NCBI GenBank assembly: GCA_947683625.1
Contig: CANTUR010000009.1
Coordinates: forward strand, 7,577,501 to 7,641,500
DNA length: 64,000 bases
Direction of reading: 5' to 3'
Origin: Mallotus nudiflorus
Lineage: Eukaryota; Streptophyta; Magnoliopsida; Malpighiales; Euphorbiaceae
The first letter of the stretch is position 1; each line of letters starts with the position of its first letter. The notes under the pieces are model-generated. The model did not search any database, had not been told where the DNA came from, and saw only the letters and a program-made list of their open reading frames with translations. A program made the translations under genes and the position numbers. Shown in pieces: positions 33,692 to 46,726 of this stretch.

Positions 33692-34516
33692 CTACTCATA
33701 GATATAGTTATGTTTATTAGATGCTACTGGATGAAATTCATCCATGATGTTTGATTTCCAAGCTAAGAAAGACCATAGAGATGCCATGGTGAGCACTTCT
33801 ATATGAGGTATGTAACTGACATCCCATTGGACTTGACACTTATAACACCTTTTTGCTAACTTAGCACAATCCTCTATCATTGTCATATGAAAGAATTATT
33901 ATCTCATGCTTTTTTTTCCAAGATTGACTTATTCATGTGTGGCCAACAAGCACCTTCATGAATTTTAGTCATGACTTTCTTTGCTTCATTTTTACTTAAA
34001 TATTTGAGTTCTATATATGGTGGCCTGATGTTATAAGAACTTTGCAACTAACATTCTAATGACTATTTTATCCTTTTTGCTAGCCCCTTGCGGATACTAT
34101 AACTTGTCCAAATACTACTAAATGTCATGATACTTTGGATTTTTATCCACTCTTAATTATAGCACTAACTCTTTCATATCACATTGTTGATCCATTTTTC
34201 ATAATGCCAAAGGCTTCTTAATTACTCTGACTGGTCCATCCTATATTGATGCTTTAAAGAAGCAAGAGCATCCACCATTTGATTATGATTCCTTAGTAAA
34301 TTAATAAACTTACACCTTTAACACAACTAACTCAATTGTCTTAACTACTCTAGGTATGGCTTTAAATATTGTTCTCTCGTATCCTATTCATCCATTGCTT
34401 GATTAGTTTCTAACATTGAATTGCCTAAACTTCCACTTCCATCACCTTGAGTATCATTAAGGCTTCTAATCATATTGTATAGGCTTTATATTCTGCATCA
34501 TTATTCATGACTTTTA
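33692..34516 (-). pseudogene. Tat-C integrase N-terminal part and second RNase H, left piece
   Basis: The minus strand reads from right to left: NNDAEYKAYT and EALM (near 34440-34500), NHNQMVDALASLKH (near 34240-34290), then the integrase zinc region with MIEDCAKLAKRCYKCQVQWD, and LWSFLAWKSNIMDEFHPVAS. This matches the Tat second RNase H plus integrase order. It is cut at 34516 by Copia-1; the rest of the gene resumes at 62417. A copy lies at 56396-57616. Confidence 0.82.
34512..34516. repeat. Target-site duplication of Copia-1, left
   Basis: TTTTA immediately before the LTR start TGTTAG; an identical TTTTA follows the 3' LTR at 62417-62421. Confidence 0.92.
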
Positions 34517-36678
34517 TGTTAGTATAAGGTATGCCCTAGTGGTACTCTTGTAATTATTTAGACATTGTATATAATCCATGTGGCAATAAGATATTCTTTT
34601 AAATAAATATGTTATTTTTTGAGTATTTATCCTTTAGTATTATGTTGAATAAATTTATTATGAAAGAGTTGATAATATGAGTTACACATTTTTTCAGTAC
34701 ATTTACTATAAATTGTTCATAGTTGATTAATTAATATTTGGATAATATTTATTAGACTATCACCTCTGTCTATTTTCCTTTATTAGTGTGAGAAACTAAT
34801 AGTGGGAGGTAGTGAATCTTATGCTACTTGACTTGAGTGATTAGAATAGACATGTGCATACTCATTAGATGGGTTAATCGAACAGTGACATTAGTATTGT
34901 GATTGCAAGGATATTAACATATAATTAACAATTACAATATAGATTATAATGGTGCATATAGTCCTTTGACTTGAGGTGGCATAGTCATCCACATTTAGGT
35001 GGTTAGAGTTTATTACCGCTTACATACTTGTGTTAATCATTACATGGGAATATGGCGTGTGGTGGCTCTAATTAGTTAAATGTGGAATGAATGTTTAACC
35101 AAGATGGGATTCATTACCTAGTGTGAAATGAGATAAATCCTATGCTATCTAAGTTTATTCTTGATAAATAAATTCCTAGCCAGGATAAATACAACACAGC
35201 CTGAAAAAGAGTTTTAGTACTAGAAAGAGTTCTAGTATTTGTTGTATTTTAACAAGAATTAAAACTTAAGATGAGGTCATATAATAAAGCTATTAGATTT
35301 TAATAATACCTTGACTCTAGACTATATTGGGATCTTTAATTAAAGGAATTTAGTGCATGACAATTATCATCAGGTTCGTGTGAATCATCATATGCATTCA
35401 TTTCTAATTGGGTATCTGTGATATCGATACTAGGGGTCACTTACAACTTATGAGAACTAAATGTGAATAATTGGGATTTTTACATTTAGAATTGAAAAGA
35501 GTTTCAAATAATATTAAATGTTAATATTATATTTTCTCATTGCCATTTAGACATGAACCTAGTAAGTCACACCTAATAGAGTTTTATTTATTCACTATAG
35601 TATTAATCTAATTATTGATTAAAAGAGTTTAATCAATTAATCAAGATTAATAGAATTAGAATTATGTTTTGAACAATGATTCTAGTATATCATGAAATTT
35701 AATTCAAATAAGAGTATTATTTATTAATTAATATTGGATATTAATTAATATATATTAAATTAATAAATATATATATGTTGTTATTTATTTATGGACTTAT
35801 ATTAATGGTCCAAATTGGTTTGGACATAGGCCAAAATTTATTTTGAACCAAAGATTAATGAAAGTCCATATCTATGTATATGTATAATTTAAAATGTAAA
35901 ATAATACATTTGATGTATACTTTACATACAAATTTATACATTAATATGTGTAGGTGGCAAGCTTAATTATTGAATTAAGCAAGGTGGCATATTAATTAAG
36001 TGGATATTTCTAAAGTATGCCTAAGTTGTCATTTTTAATCATTTGGATGGTTAGGTGTATACCTAAGGTGGCATACTTAATAATCTCTTAATTAATTAAT
36101 GCATACTTTTCCTTAGTGGAAAATTACTACACATATATCATTTGATATATCTAAGGCAAGTCAAGTGACTTGGTAAGAGAAGGGAGAAGAAAAATAATGC
36201 TTAAGTGAGTTTTTCCTTAAAGAGTTAAGAAAAATCACTAAGTAATTTTGGTTATGATAAGATCATAAACCAAAAATAAACACAACATATACTAAACATA
36301 TACTCTATACTTGTGGTCTTAATTAAATTTGTACAAGTTATTAAGTTTAATTAACACAAGTAAGTGATAGATAAGGCTTTATTGTTTCAAACTAGAGGAC
36401 TTACATTAGGAGGGCGAAGCATTTGATTCAAGGAATTGAAAAAAAGAAAGGCTAAGTTCTACAACAAGTAAATTTACAAACTTATAATTAATTAATTATT
36501 TGTTTGTATATTGCTTAATTTATTTACTTGTGTATTTCAATGCAATTTGAATATTGGGCAAATGAAATTCTTCATTTTATGAAGGGTTATGAAGTGTAAA
36601 TTTTTGAAATTTACTCTATTTAGACTTGTGGTTACAACACATGTATTTATGTCTAAATACCATAACTGATTTCTAATA
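34517..36678 (+). repeat. Copia-1 5' LTR
   Basis: 2162 bp beginning TGTTAGTATAAGG. The terminus reads CTAATA where the 3' LTR reads CTAACA, a C-to-T change of the canonical CA end. The first 540 bp are copied at 57617-58159. Confidence 0.92.
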
Positions 36679-36692
36679 GCAGTATCAGAGCC
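36679..36692 (+). promoter_or_regulatory. Primer-binding site of Copia-1
   Basis: AGTATCAGAGCC right after the LTR corresponds to the initiator tRNA-Met site TGGTATCAGAGCC with changes at its first bases. Confidence 0.8.
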
Positions 36693-37940
36693 CCTTTTTG
36701 CATTTTATACATACTAAATAAATTGTTTAATTAAAATTTTGTGATAAAAATATGTTGGTTGAAACTTTTATGACTAAAATATGCTAAAAAATGTTTTTGT
36801 ATGTTATAGTACTGCTGTGAATAGTGGTACTGTAGCATACGTCTTTTTATTTTTTTTTGCAAAATTATTATAACATGCAAAAGTTGCATTTATTAATTTT
36901 TACATGCCACACTTGCAAGTAGTGATCATGGACAAGGTTTTACATTCTAGTATTGTAATAATTATTTTTATTATTGTTTAAGTAATTAAATGTTAATTAA
37001 ATAGTATTAGGATGTATTAATAACCTTGGCATGTCAAGGATTATTTGTTTGTTGTAAAAGTTGTAATAAGGAGACTTGAATGAGTTCAAGGAGCAAATCC
37101 ATGGGATGGTGAAGTATTCATGGAAAAGAATAATTTTTGTAATTTATTTTAGGATTAAAATAGGTATAAAAATTAGTCTATGATCACTCCTTATTTGTGC
37201 ATCCATATTTGCATGTTTTATGCACATATGAGATATGTATATTTTATATGCTTTTATACATATGTGTATGTATAATTGGATGTCGTACAGTTTATGTATT
37301 TGATTCTTATAAATTGGTTAATGTGCAAAGTGAGACTAAAAATCTTCTAAATAAATTTAAGTCTAAGCTCTCTATTGGAGCAATAAATTGTATAATTTTT
37401 GATTATGTATATAAGCTATGGACATACAGGGATATATATAAATCCAACAGATTTATACAATGTTGTTGTTAAGCATAGTGATGTTTTGAGTGTATAAATA
37501 TACTACATGCCAAGAATGGCAAATAGGCGTACCTGAGGCATGTAGTATTCAAATTTATACATTTCATAGTGCCAATGGTATGGACTTAATTAATGCTAAG
37601 GACTAAGAATGGCAATGGGTACCTGAGGTTCGCAACATTAAGAGCTTGATTGATGAAACATCATATAAGATGTGATGACGGGAAAATGTCACTTACAAAT
37701 TTTAATATTTCAATAATGGCAAAAGGTACCTGAGGAATATTATAATTTATTAAGAACTTCATCACCCACTAGAAATCCATCCAACAAGGGATTTCCATTT
37801 CCTATTTAGAAGAATAGGATCCGCCAAATTAGTGGGAAATCATTAAGATTAAAGACCAAATCTAATGATTTATTATACAGTGTCATTCAAACTAACTAAT
37901 TTTGTTACCTTTATAGATAATTTGATAATATAAAATCATC
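36693..37940 (+). other. Untranslated leader of Copia-1 with a thrice-repeated motif
   Basis: No supported gene; the ORF at 37197-37472 looks random. A motif AATGGCAA...GGTACCTGAGG (first copy GCGTACCTGAGG) recurs near 37515, 37609 and 37718, about 100 bp apart. Confidence 0.6.
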
Positions 37941-38800
37941 AAACCCACTCTCCATCATACTAGAGCAACGTAGGCTCACGGGCCCAAACTTTTTAGATTG
38001 GCTAATGAATCTAAAAGTAGTTTTGGCTTCTGAAGAAATACTATATGTATTAGAACAACCACTACCTGGTTCACTTCCCGCAAATGCTTCTCAAGAGGAG
38101 CAAGACACTCTTGAAAATTGGAAAAGCATGATTTGCAAGCACGTTGTATTATGTGGGCTTATATGAGTACCGATATCCATCGGCAACATGAGAAGTACAA
38201 TAGTGCAAATGAAATCCTACTTCACCTGAAAGAGCTATTTGGTGAATAGAGTAGGACCACTAGATATAAGATATTAAAGTAGTTATTTCATGCTAAAATA
38301 AAAGAAAGTGAGGATGTGGCAATCCATGTGAACTCAATGATAAGATCAATTGAGGAACTAGAAAGTCTAGATTTTTTAATGGACTTCCATCTCCAAATGG
38401 ATTTCATCCTGCAATCACTTCCTGAATCATTTGGGCAGACCATTGCAAATTTTCATATAAATAAAGTAGAGTGTACACTTGCTAATTTATTGAACATGCT
38501 TGTAACAGCCCAAAAGGTAATACAAGGCAGTAAGGGGAAGGAGACTATTCTTATTACTTCTTCTAGTAAGACTAAAAAGAAGAGTTCTAAGAATAAGAAA
38601 GGCAAGACAAATGTTGTCAAGCCTACAGGTAGAATAGCCAAATCTAAAGGCAAAGGACACGTGAGGGAAGACCCAAACAAGGGTAATTGTTACTATTGTG
38701 AAGGTAAAGGACATTCGAAAAGAAATTGTCCTAAGTTCCTTAAGTCTTTATCGACTAAAGGAAAGGATAGTTTTGGAGAAGGTATGTTTTTCTCTAATTT
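37941..38800 (+). pseudogene. gag: Copia-1 gag
   Basis: Starts in one frame near 37945 with SIILEQRRLTGPNFLDW, VVLASEEILYVLEQPLPG and NASQEEQDTLENW. It passes through frame breaks at 38150-38315, then continues open from 38316 with MDFHLQMDFILQSLPESFGQ, FHINKVECTLANLLNML, a Lys-rich stretch and the intact zinc knuckle CYYCEGKGHSKRNC (CX2CX4HX4C, about 38690-38732). It belongs to the same gag type as Copia-2. Confidence 0.85.
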
Positions 38801-39373
38801 TTCTAAATGTTCTAATAGTTTATCAAATGCATGGGTATTGGATACCGGTGCTAGTTCTCACATTTGTTTATCTTTACAAGATCTAGCAAATAAGAGAAAG
38901 TTAAAGCCTAATGAAGTAATGTTAAAGCTTGGAAATAGTGCAAATGTTGTAGCTAAAGCTATAGGGTCAACTTCAATAGATATTTGTAATCATATTTTAT
39001 TATTGGATGATACATTATATGTACCTAATGCTTATAGAAACATAGTCTATATTTCTATTTTGACTAGAAAAGGTTATGAATTTTTATTCAAAAGAGACGA
39101 ATGTAATATTTACTTTGGAAGTAATATTATTAGCTTAGGTTATTTAATATGTCGTTTATATTATATTGATAATAATTCTAATAATAATGAACTTCAATTT
39201 ATGAGTAATAAATATGCAATGCTAATTGAAAATACTTCTAATTCTAAACATGTATGAAACTTAAGATTATGTCATATTATTGAAGATAGGATCACTAAGT
39301 TAGAAAAGATAGGACTCTTGAGCAATCTTGAATCTGCATCTATCCAACTTATGAAGGTTGCCTTCAGGGCAAG
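38801..39373 (+). pseudogene. Copia-1 protease and pre-integrase region
   Basis: In the same open frame as the gag C-terminus (to 39257). The protease active site WVLDTGASSHIC is intact at about 38830-38868, followed by LKLGNSANV, ILLLDDTLYVPNAYRNIVY and a pre-integrase block. A TGA at 39255-39257 ends the frame. Confidence 0.85.
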
Positions 39374-40105
39374 ATGACTAGATCACCATTTGTAGGACAA
39401 ATGGCAAGAGCCACTGATATATTAGAAGTCATACATAGTGATGTATGTGGGCCATTTTCTAAAAAGGCTGGAGGTGGTTTTCACTACTTTATAACCTTTA
39501 TAGATGATCTATCAAGATTTGGGTATTTATTTCTTATAAAGAATAAATTTGAATTTTTTAAAAAGTTCAAAGAATTCAAAGCCTAAATAGAAAACCAAAC
39601 TGGGAAAAATATTAAAACTCTGAGATCAGATCGAGGAGGTGAATACTTGAGTACTGAGTTTATTAAGTTCCTAAAGGAACATGGCATTGTATCTCAACTC
39701 ACACTACTTGGAACACCTCAGTTAAATGGAGTGTCTAAAAGGCAAAATTGTACTTTATTGGATATAGTACGATCGATGATGAGTTATACAGATCTTCCTA
39801 TTTTTCTTTAGGGTTATGCACTCCAAACTGCCTATTATATCCTTAATCGTATTCCATCCAAATTTATTTCTACTACACCATATCAGATATGGCATGGTAG
39901 AACACCAAGTCTTAAACATGTTAAGATTTGGGGATGTCCAGCTTTTATCAAAACATTAAGATGGGATAAGTTGGATGTGAAATTGATAAAAGGAAGGTTT
40001 GTTAGATATCCTAAAGATAGTTTAGGATATTACTTTTATCTTCTTATTGAACAAATAGTTATTGTAAGCAGAGATGCCATTTTTCTTGAGAAAGAATTTC
40101 TAAAG
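39374..40105 (+). pseudogene. Copia-1 integrase, left piece
   Basis: Reads FVGQMARATDILEVIHSDVC, FITFIDDLSRFGYLF, TLRSDRGGEYLSTEF (catalytic Asp), the Glu region GVSKRQN where Glu is replaced by Lys, then LNRIPSKFISTTPYQIW and LKHVKIWGCPAF. Breaks off inside FLEKEFL at about 40105, where duplicated flanking DNA begins. The last 274 bases (39832-40105) recur at 58161-58434, where the gene continues. Confidence 0.85.
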
Positions 40106-41369
40106 AAGAGTGATGACAGAAAGCGAAGTAAAAGAAGTTAGGAGGAAGAGTTTTGAAGAGAAAAATTAGGAGATGGTTCTCAAGATGAAAGGAAGAAAAA
40201 AAATTTTGTAGAGGTAAATATAAGGTTGACGATGAAGATGAATTATGGTGGAGTGTATGTGATTTTTAAAGGGAAAGGGAAATGCATATGACAAGTGACT
40301 TTTGGGAAAGTTTATATGATAATAATTACACTATAAATATATTAATAATATAATATAAATATAAATATAAAATAAAAATAAATAATATATATATATATAT
40401 ATATATATAAGGGATAAGGATTTGGAAAGGTGTTTTGGACGTTTTGGGAGAGTGGAAGTCCAAAAGGGCATTAGGTGGTTCATATGAAGAGGTAAAATTC
40501 ACATGCCTGGTGAAATGAATCTACACTCCCATATTACATGAGAATGCATGAATCATGCACATGCCCATGCACATTAGAATCTTGAAAATTTCTTGGTCGT
40601 GCTAGATGAAGCACAACCCACGTCCAAGCAATTTGTAGGCATAAAATTGCATGGCCATGCTAGGTGAGGCACGGTTGTGTACTAATGTAAGCATAAAATG
40701 ACATGGTTGTGCACAATGGTGGCTTAAGAATTATATGGCCGTGATAGGTGAGACACGACCGTGCATAATGTAGACTTAAAATGACCTAGCACGACCATGT
40801 TTTGTTGCTCGATTGCACAGGATTGTCACTTAGTGCCATGCCCATGCCACTTTTAGGAATCTTGGCCCTCTTTATGCATGCATACATTGTGCAATAGAAA
40901 TATATGTCCCCACTTTCAAATTATCATTCAAATTCACCCAACACATTTTCAAAGTCAACCAAACTTTCAAGCACACAAACAATTGCACTTTGAAGTTTAT
41001 AAATAAAAATAAAAGTAAAGAAAACTTCCCCCCAATTTATTTCTAGATGATGTAGTACTCTGTGATGACTTGAGAAGGGTCTCTACTACTTGTATATCTT
41101 GAGTATTCAAGAAACTACATGAAGAATAAAGCTCCTTCAGGGGCATCAAACTAAATAAAAAAAATTAAATGAGTAAATAAAGAACACTTTGCTTATCTCC
41201 CAAGAAGTGCTTTATTTATGTTCAATCTTAAACTTAACTATGGCCATATGGTTCTTCATTTCTCCAGTGAAAGTATAGTCTCTTTCATCTTCATTATAGG
41301 TGATGGTCACTATGGTCCACCTGTCTTAGATGTAGGTGCCTCTTGTATATCCTAATTGCTTACGAGTTA
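40106..41369. other. Non-coding Athila-like spacer (second copy)
   Basis: No gene. (TA)n at 40385-40409. The stretch 40410-41090 has no counterpart in the first copy and carries several degenerate GCACGGCCGTGC-like motifs (for example near 40600, 40665, 40740, 40755), like the Athila-like LTR. Confidence 0.6.
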
Positions 41370-41748
41370 TGATATCTTCTCCCCAAAATACAACTTAAGT
41401 CGTTATCCATTCACCTTGAAGGATTCACCTTCATTGCTTTGAATTACCACTATTTCATGGGGAAATACTTCTTCTACTATAAAAAGACCAGACCATCTAG
41501 ACTTCAGCTTCCCAGGGAAGAGTCAGAGTTTTGAATTGAACAAAAGAACCTTGTCCCCTTTTTCAAAATGCTTTGGCTTACTCACTGCATCATGCCATCT
41601 TTTAGCCTTGTCCTTGTAAAGTATGGCATTCTCATAAGCCATATTCTCTATTTCCTCTAGTTCATCTAGTTGGAGAAGTTGCCTCTCCCCTACGCTCTTG
41701 TAGTCCATATTTTGGACTTTGATAGGCTAGTATGCTTTGTACTCTGAA
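41370..41748 (-). pseudogene. Athila-type integrase C-terminal part (second copy)
   Basis: Reads MDYKSVGERQLLQLDELEEI, YENAILYKDKAKRWHDAVSK, FEKGDKVLLFNSKL. It differs from the first copy by a few residues, notably RWHD here against RRHD at the first copy, where the second copy keeps the family residue Trp. Confidence 0.8.
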
Positions 41749-41750
41749 TA

Positions 41751-43401
41751 AATTGAGTACACATATTAGAATATGAGGAAAAATGTAGCGTGAGCATGAA
41801 ACGGGTTAGGATAAATTTCCAAAATTTTTCCTAGTGTGTAATCCTTACACGAAGGCAAGTATTCAAAATCCACCAAGATTACAACACATTGAATTTACAC
41901 AATGAATAAGTCGCATGCTTAATACATAACATAAATAAAAGAATCCTAAAATAACTAAAACACAAAGCATGGCAAGAGACCTATATTTAGAGTTTAGTAA
42001 GACTTACAAACTCCAAATGTTGGTAGGAAACTCGATAGGCTTCTCTTGCTTAGATGATATAGGACTTCTCTTACACAACTTTTGTACAAAGGATTATAAC
42101 AATGGACTTATGAAGAAACACAACTCTTATATCTCTTACTCACACACTCACAATACTTAGAATAAAGATGAAGAAGAAGGCTCAACTCTTATTTGTATCT
42201 TAGTGTTTTTCTCTCTACAATTTAAGTGGTAAGTCAATTGTTAAGTGTAGAGCATATCCACTAACTTGGTATGTGTATATAAGAGACTAATTTGCATGTG
42301 TAGAGATTTTGCACTAACTAAAGCTTGAGTGTAGGATAAGTGATTTCATGCATGTGCTTACTTTTTCACTTTGAGTGTAAAATAAGCTAACTCATGCATG
42401 TAGAGATTGACCACTAACTTGGTGTATGTATGTAAGAGACTAATCTTCATGTGTAGAGATTCTCTAGTAACTTAATCTTGAGTGTAGGATAAGCAATCTC
42501 ATGCATGTGTTTACCTTTTCACTTTGAGTGTGAAATAAACTAACTCATGCATGTAAAGATTGACCACTAACTTAAGGTGCATGCTTATGACACATCTCCA
42601 TGTTGTTAACCTTGCAATCACATTGCAAGTAAAGCTATGCTTAAGTGGCCACCATGCGAGCATAATCATCAAATGGTCATGCTTATATGGCATGTCCTGC
42701 AGTAAGTGGGCTTTAGGCTCAATTAATTATTAATTGAGCCTATCTCTACAACATCCACTAATTAGTCTTATGGACTTTATTTAACACTTAAAGAAGGCCT
42801 ATATTAATAATACACATAATTGTCCAAGCCCATGCATCATCCATTAAACTACATATACATGGCCAATCTCATGGTCCATATCCAATCTAATATTGGTGGC
42901 ATATATCAGTTTAGTCCTTAAACTAAACATCACATATTAAGTTATGTCCAAATTAATATTTAATAGTCCTAACCTTTGAATTAAATTTTGGGATATGCTA
43001 GATCCACGCACAAGTGAAAATCTAATTATACTAACTTAATTAATTAATTAAACACTTTAATTAATAATCAAATTAATAAATATCATTATCCGTGCCACTC
43101 TTATGTGTGTGGCTTACAAGGTTCAAGTCCAAATGGCAATGGAAATAAATAATATTAACTCTTAATGTAAAAATCCTAATTAATCATATTTAATTTCCAT
43201 AAGTCGTGAGTGACCCCCAGCATATATCTCATAACTACCCAGTTGGAAATGAATGTTATCTGTAGATTCAAAAGAACCATAGAACATAATTATCATGCAT
43301 TCAATGTCCCTTCATTTCAAGATCCCGACATTGGTCAGTCAACCTCTAATTGCCTAAATAATATGACCGCAACTTCAGTTCAATTCTCGATAAAACATGA
43401 C
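41751..43401 (-). mobile_element. Diverged copia LTR remnant (second copy)
   Basis: Direct copy of 28981-30628 with scattered substitutions and small indels (for example six extra bases near 42000). Same minus-strand similarity to the Copia-1 LTR. Confidence 0.6.
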
Positions 43402-43527
43402 TAAAAATAAAATAAAAAATGAAAAATGTTTAAATAAAACTAAAAATAAAATAAAAAATATTTAAATCAAATAGTTTCAAACTACTTTTAATATCACACT
43501 ATTCCTTAACATCGACACCAAAAAACT

Positions 43528-44968
43528 TGATGTGAATTTGTAATTATACAGGTGAAGTTATAGAATAGGACTGTAAGTTAAGATATCAATCCTATAAGGA
43601 AGAGGACAAGTACTAGTTCACTTAATTTACTTGCTTGTCTAAACAGAACAATTTTTATATTGGAAAGCAATTAAAATTAAAACTAAATTAATGTTATGGT
43701 GAATGAGCAATGTAAAATATGTACTAGAGTTTCTCTTTTCACCTAGATCTGTAATGACTTAAAATCTAATCTACATAATCTCCCTCATAGTCATTTTTAA
43801 GATGCTACCGCTATGATTCTTATAAATCACTCTTAAGCATTTACAAGGTAAGCTTGTTATTTGAAATATTAAGTGAAATAAAGGGACTCTTGCCTCACAA
43901 AGCTCTAATCAATAGATGCATAATAAACTTAAGCTCTAAAGGTAAAAATGTAATATTAACTTTTAACCAATATCTCCACTCAAATTGAGATTTAATAGTT
44001 TTTATTCAATATCCCTAAGTGTAAATCTCCTCTTGGTCTCAGTATTCTTAGTGTAGGATGGCTCAATATAAATATTATAATTGTAAGTGTAAATCTCCTT
44101 TTGATCTCAATATACTAGCTTAGATAATTGAATCATTCATGAAGTATAAAAATATAAATTGTAAACATGACATGAACTGAGATTATATTTGAAAGAAATA
44201 TGAGTTCAATACATGTTCAGGTTACTTTGATAACTATAGTAAAAAATAAGGTTAAACTACCATGTTTTTATGGGGAACAATAAAACAATAAACAAATACA
44301 GCTAATATAATAACAATACAAGTTAAGAAAAGAGTGAACTCCGTAATTCTTATCAACATAGATCCCCATTGCAGATCTCTCTATTGTCTACTTGCACTAT
44401 AATTCTGATGAATGAGCTCTACTTCCTCTCTATATGTACTTTTGTCTCTCTTTTTCTCTATTTTCTTCCCTCATCTCATGTTGGCTACTCTGTCAGCCTA
44501 AGATGCTCTTATATCCTTAATATTAAGGTTGCACATGGTGCATGTAGGCGAGTGGAATTTCCATAAATGTCCAACCATGGCCATGCAAAACCAAAATTGG
44601 GCTTGCATGATCGTGCACATTTGCATGAGGTTCATGGCACGGTCGTGCTATGCAATGCACAGTCATGCATTACTTGTTTGTAAATTTAGCACAACCATGT
44701 TGAGCTTTGCACAGCCATACCACTTTTGCCTTTGAATTTGGCACAGCCGTGTCATGGCTTACACAACCATGCTACTTTCCTTTGTAAATATAGCATGTTC
44801 ATGTTGACCCTTCCATTGGTGTGCTATATTTCTCAAGGAAAATGGCATGACCATATTATGGCTTGCACGACTATACTCTTTTCTTGCCAAATGTTTGCAT
44901 GGTCGTGTTTCTTTTTTTTTTGACTTTCTTGATTTTGAGTCTTCTGAATAATTGTGAAGCAATGCACA
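43528..44968 (-). mobile_element. Athila-like 5' LTR (second copy)
   Basis: Copy of 30754-32177, with the primer-binding site at 43504-43526. It contains about 20 bp more around 44640-44660 in the GCACGGCCGTGC-like region and keeps more CG dinucleotides there (for example GGCACGGTCGTGC). Confidence 0.6.
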
Positions 44969-45171
44969 CCCGATAATTCCTATAACTAAAATAAAAACTC
45001 AGTGAGAAGAATACACAAATTAGATAGAAAATATAAAACTCCTAATTTATTTAATTAATGCATGAGTATGTCTATATTTTATTTAAATGTCCTAATATTT
45101 TATGAATACAAATTCTATTAATCATTATGTAGAAAAGGGAGAATTATGCACTTAAAATAAAATATTATTAA

Positions 45172-45176
45172 ATTAC
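45172..45176. repeat. Target-site duplication of the Sirevirus-like element, left
   Basis: ATTAC, repeated at 55108-55112 after the 3' LTR. The uninterrupted first copy reads AAATTAAAAAAGTC at about 32383-32398. Confidence 0.92.
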
Positions 45177-46675
45177 TATTGACCATTTGCATGATCAAAC
45201 TCCTAATTTTGGACTTTGACAAACAATTTTTATACTAATAATTTCAATTAAGTGTGTAGGGAATTATATACCAAACATATACCAAGCATATACACTTTTG
45301 GATGTATAGTGACTTTTCGGGCTGATTGAACCTCTGAGATTGAAGAAGGTTTTTGACATATTTAGAGCTCTTAAATGAGAAAATGGGCTTCTTAACATTT
45401 GAAGCAGACATCTTGAGCTTTCTGAATTGGGCTTTTTTGTGAAAATCCAAGTTTATTTGGTTATGCAAATTTTGAGTTAAAATTCACGTATACGTCTGCC
45501 ATCTCAGACTGCACATCTCTTAGTATTTTGGACATATCTTGAGTTACAGAAGTCCAATTAAGGTGATTCAAAATGCTATGAAAATATAAGTCAAATATAT
45601 ACAACTTTAATGAAGAAAATATGGGCAAATTAAAATTTCTTCAGGATTAGATCACGGCTTCAACTTGTGTATAGCTGTCTGACAGTATTCTGCATTTCAG
45701 ATTGCACAATCCTCAGTAATTTGGATATATCCCGAGCTAAAGAATTCAAATTTAAGTGATTAAAAATTTTATGGAAAGATAATTCAAATATCTACAGCTT
45801 TTATGAAGAAAGTATGAGCAAATTCAAATTTCTTCATGAGCAAATCACGGCTTCAATTTGGGTATAGCTGTCTGACCGTAGTCTGCATTACAGATTGCAT
45901 AATCCTTAGTATTTTGGACATATCTTATGATAAAGAAGTCCAATATAGGTGATTCAAGTTGATATGGAAAGATAATTAAAATATCTACAACTTTTATGAA
46001 GAAAGTATGGGCAAATTCAAACGTCCTGAGGAGCCAATTACGGTTTCAATCTATGAATAGCTGTCTGATAGCATCAGTCTCAATAATTCAAAATATAGAC
46101 GTGCGACACATCATTTACACCTCCAACAGCTATATTTTTTTAGTATAAATACCTCTAGAGCTGAATGGAAGTGAAGCAACTTGTTTTATCATTTTATTAT
46201 CTCTTAAGCTTTCATTGAGCTCTCAAATTCTCTTAAATAATTCTTTGTTTGTATAACTCTTGTGAGAGTTGGGTGTGTGTTAGAAATAGAATTTCTCTTC
46301 ATCTTAAATCTTGGGTTAGATTAGAAGGGAAGTGAGATTTATTTCTAAAGGAATTGGTTTAAGTGTTGTCCATTGAAACACTTGGGTTTTGGTTTCTTGA
46401 GTGAGCCTTGAAAACTCATGTTGTGAGGTTGTAAGAGTGAGCCATAAAACTCTTGTATAATCTCAATCCTATGAATAAGATTGTGGGTGATTGAAAATCC
46501 TAACTTGGGGATAAGTTAGGTGGAGACGTAGGATTGTTGTTCAATCCGAACTCCTTAAATCTTTGTGTTCTTCATTCTTCCTTCTCAACTTCTATTTAAC
46601 TCTTGCAAAGAAATCTTTTAAATTTCTTATTTTTATTTCATAGTCCTATTCATCCCCCCTCTAGGATTCTTTTCA
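45177..46675 (+). repeat. Sirevirus-like 5' LTR with U3 tandem repeats
   Basis: 1499 bp ending CTTTTCA. The first bases read TATTGACC, while the 3' LTR has TGTTGACC. The U3 part has three tandem units of about 183-193 bp (each starting near GTCTG at 45494, 45677, 45870, with a partial one at 46063). A TATAAATA box is at 46144-46151, so the repeats sit just upstream of the promoter. Confidence 0.92.
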
Positions 46676-46677
46676 TT

Positions 46678-46691
46678 TGGTATTAGATCTT
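46678..46691 (+). promoter_or_regulatory. Primer-binding site of the Sirevirus-like element
   Basis: TGGTATTAGATC, close to the initiator tRNA-Met site TGGTATCAGAGC with two transitions. Confidence 0.8.
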
Positions 46692-46726
46692 GAATTCTAG
46701 ATACTTTATTGCTAGAATACAAGATC

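Larger units (their letters stand above)
27838..35056. repeat. Large duplication, first copy (left flank plus LTR start)
   Basis: Covers the end of the Athila-like spacer, integrase, copia LTR remnant, Athila-like LTR, Tat LTR end, Tat-C piece and the first 540 bp of the Copia-1 5' LTR. The same order and strand recur at 40106-58159. It lacks about 680 bp present in the second copy next to the (TA)n run and has about 190 bp (around 28030-28220) missing there. Confidence 0.92.

Noticed and set aside
37197..37472. ORF of 91 codons in the Copia-1 leader
   Set aside because: AT-rich, no recognisable domain, upstream of the real gag; not in the other copia element.
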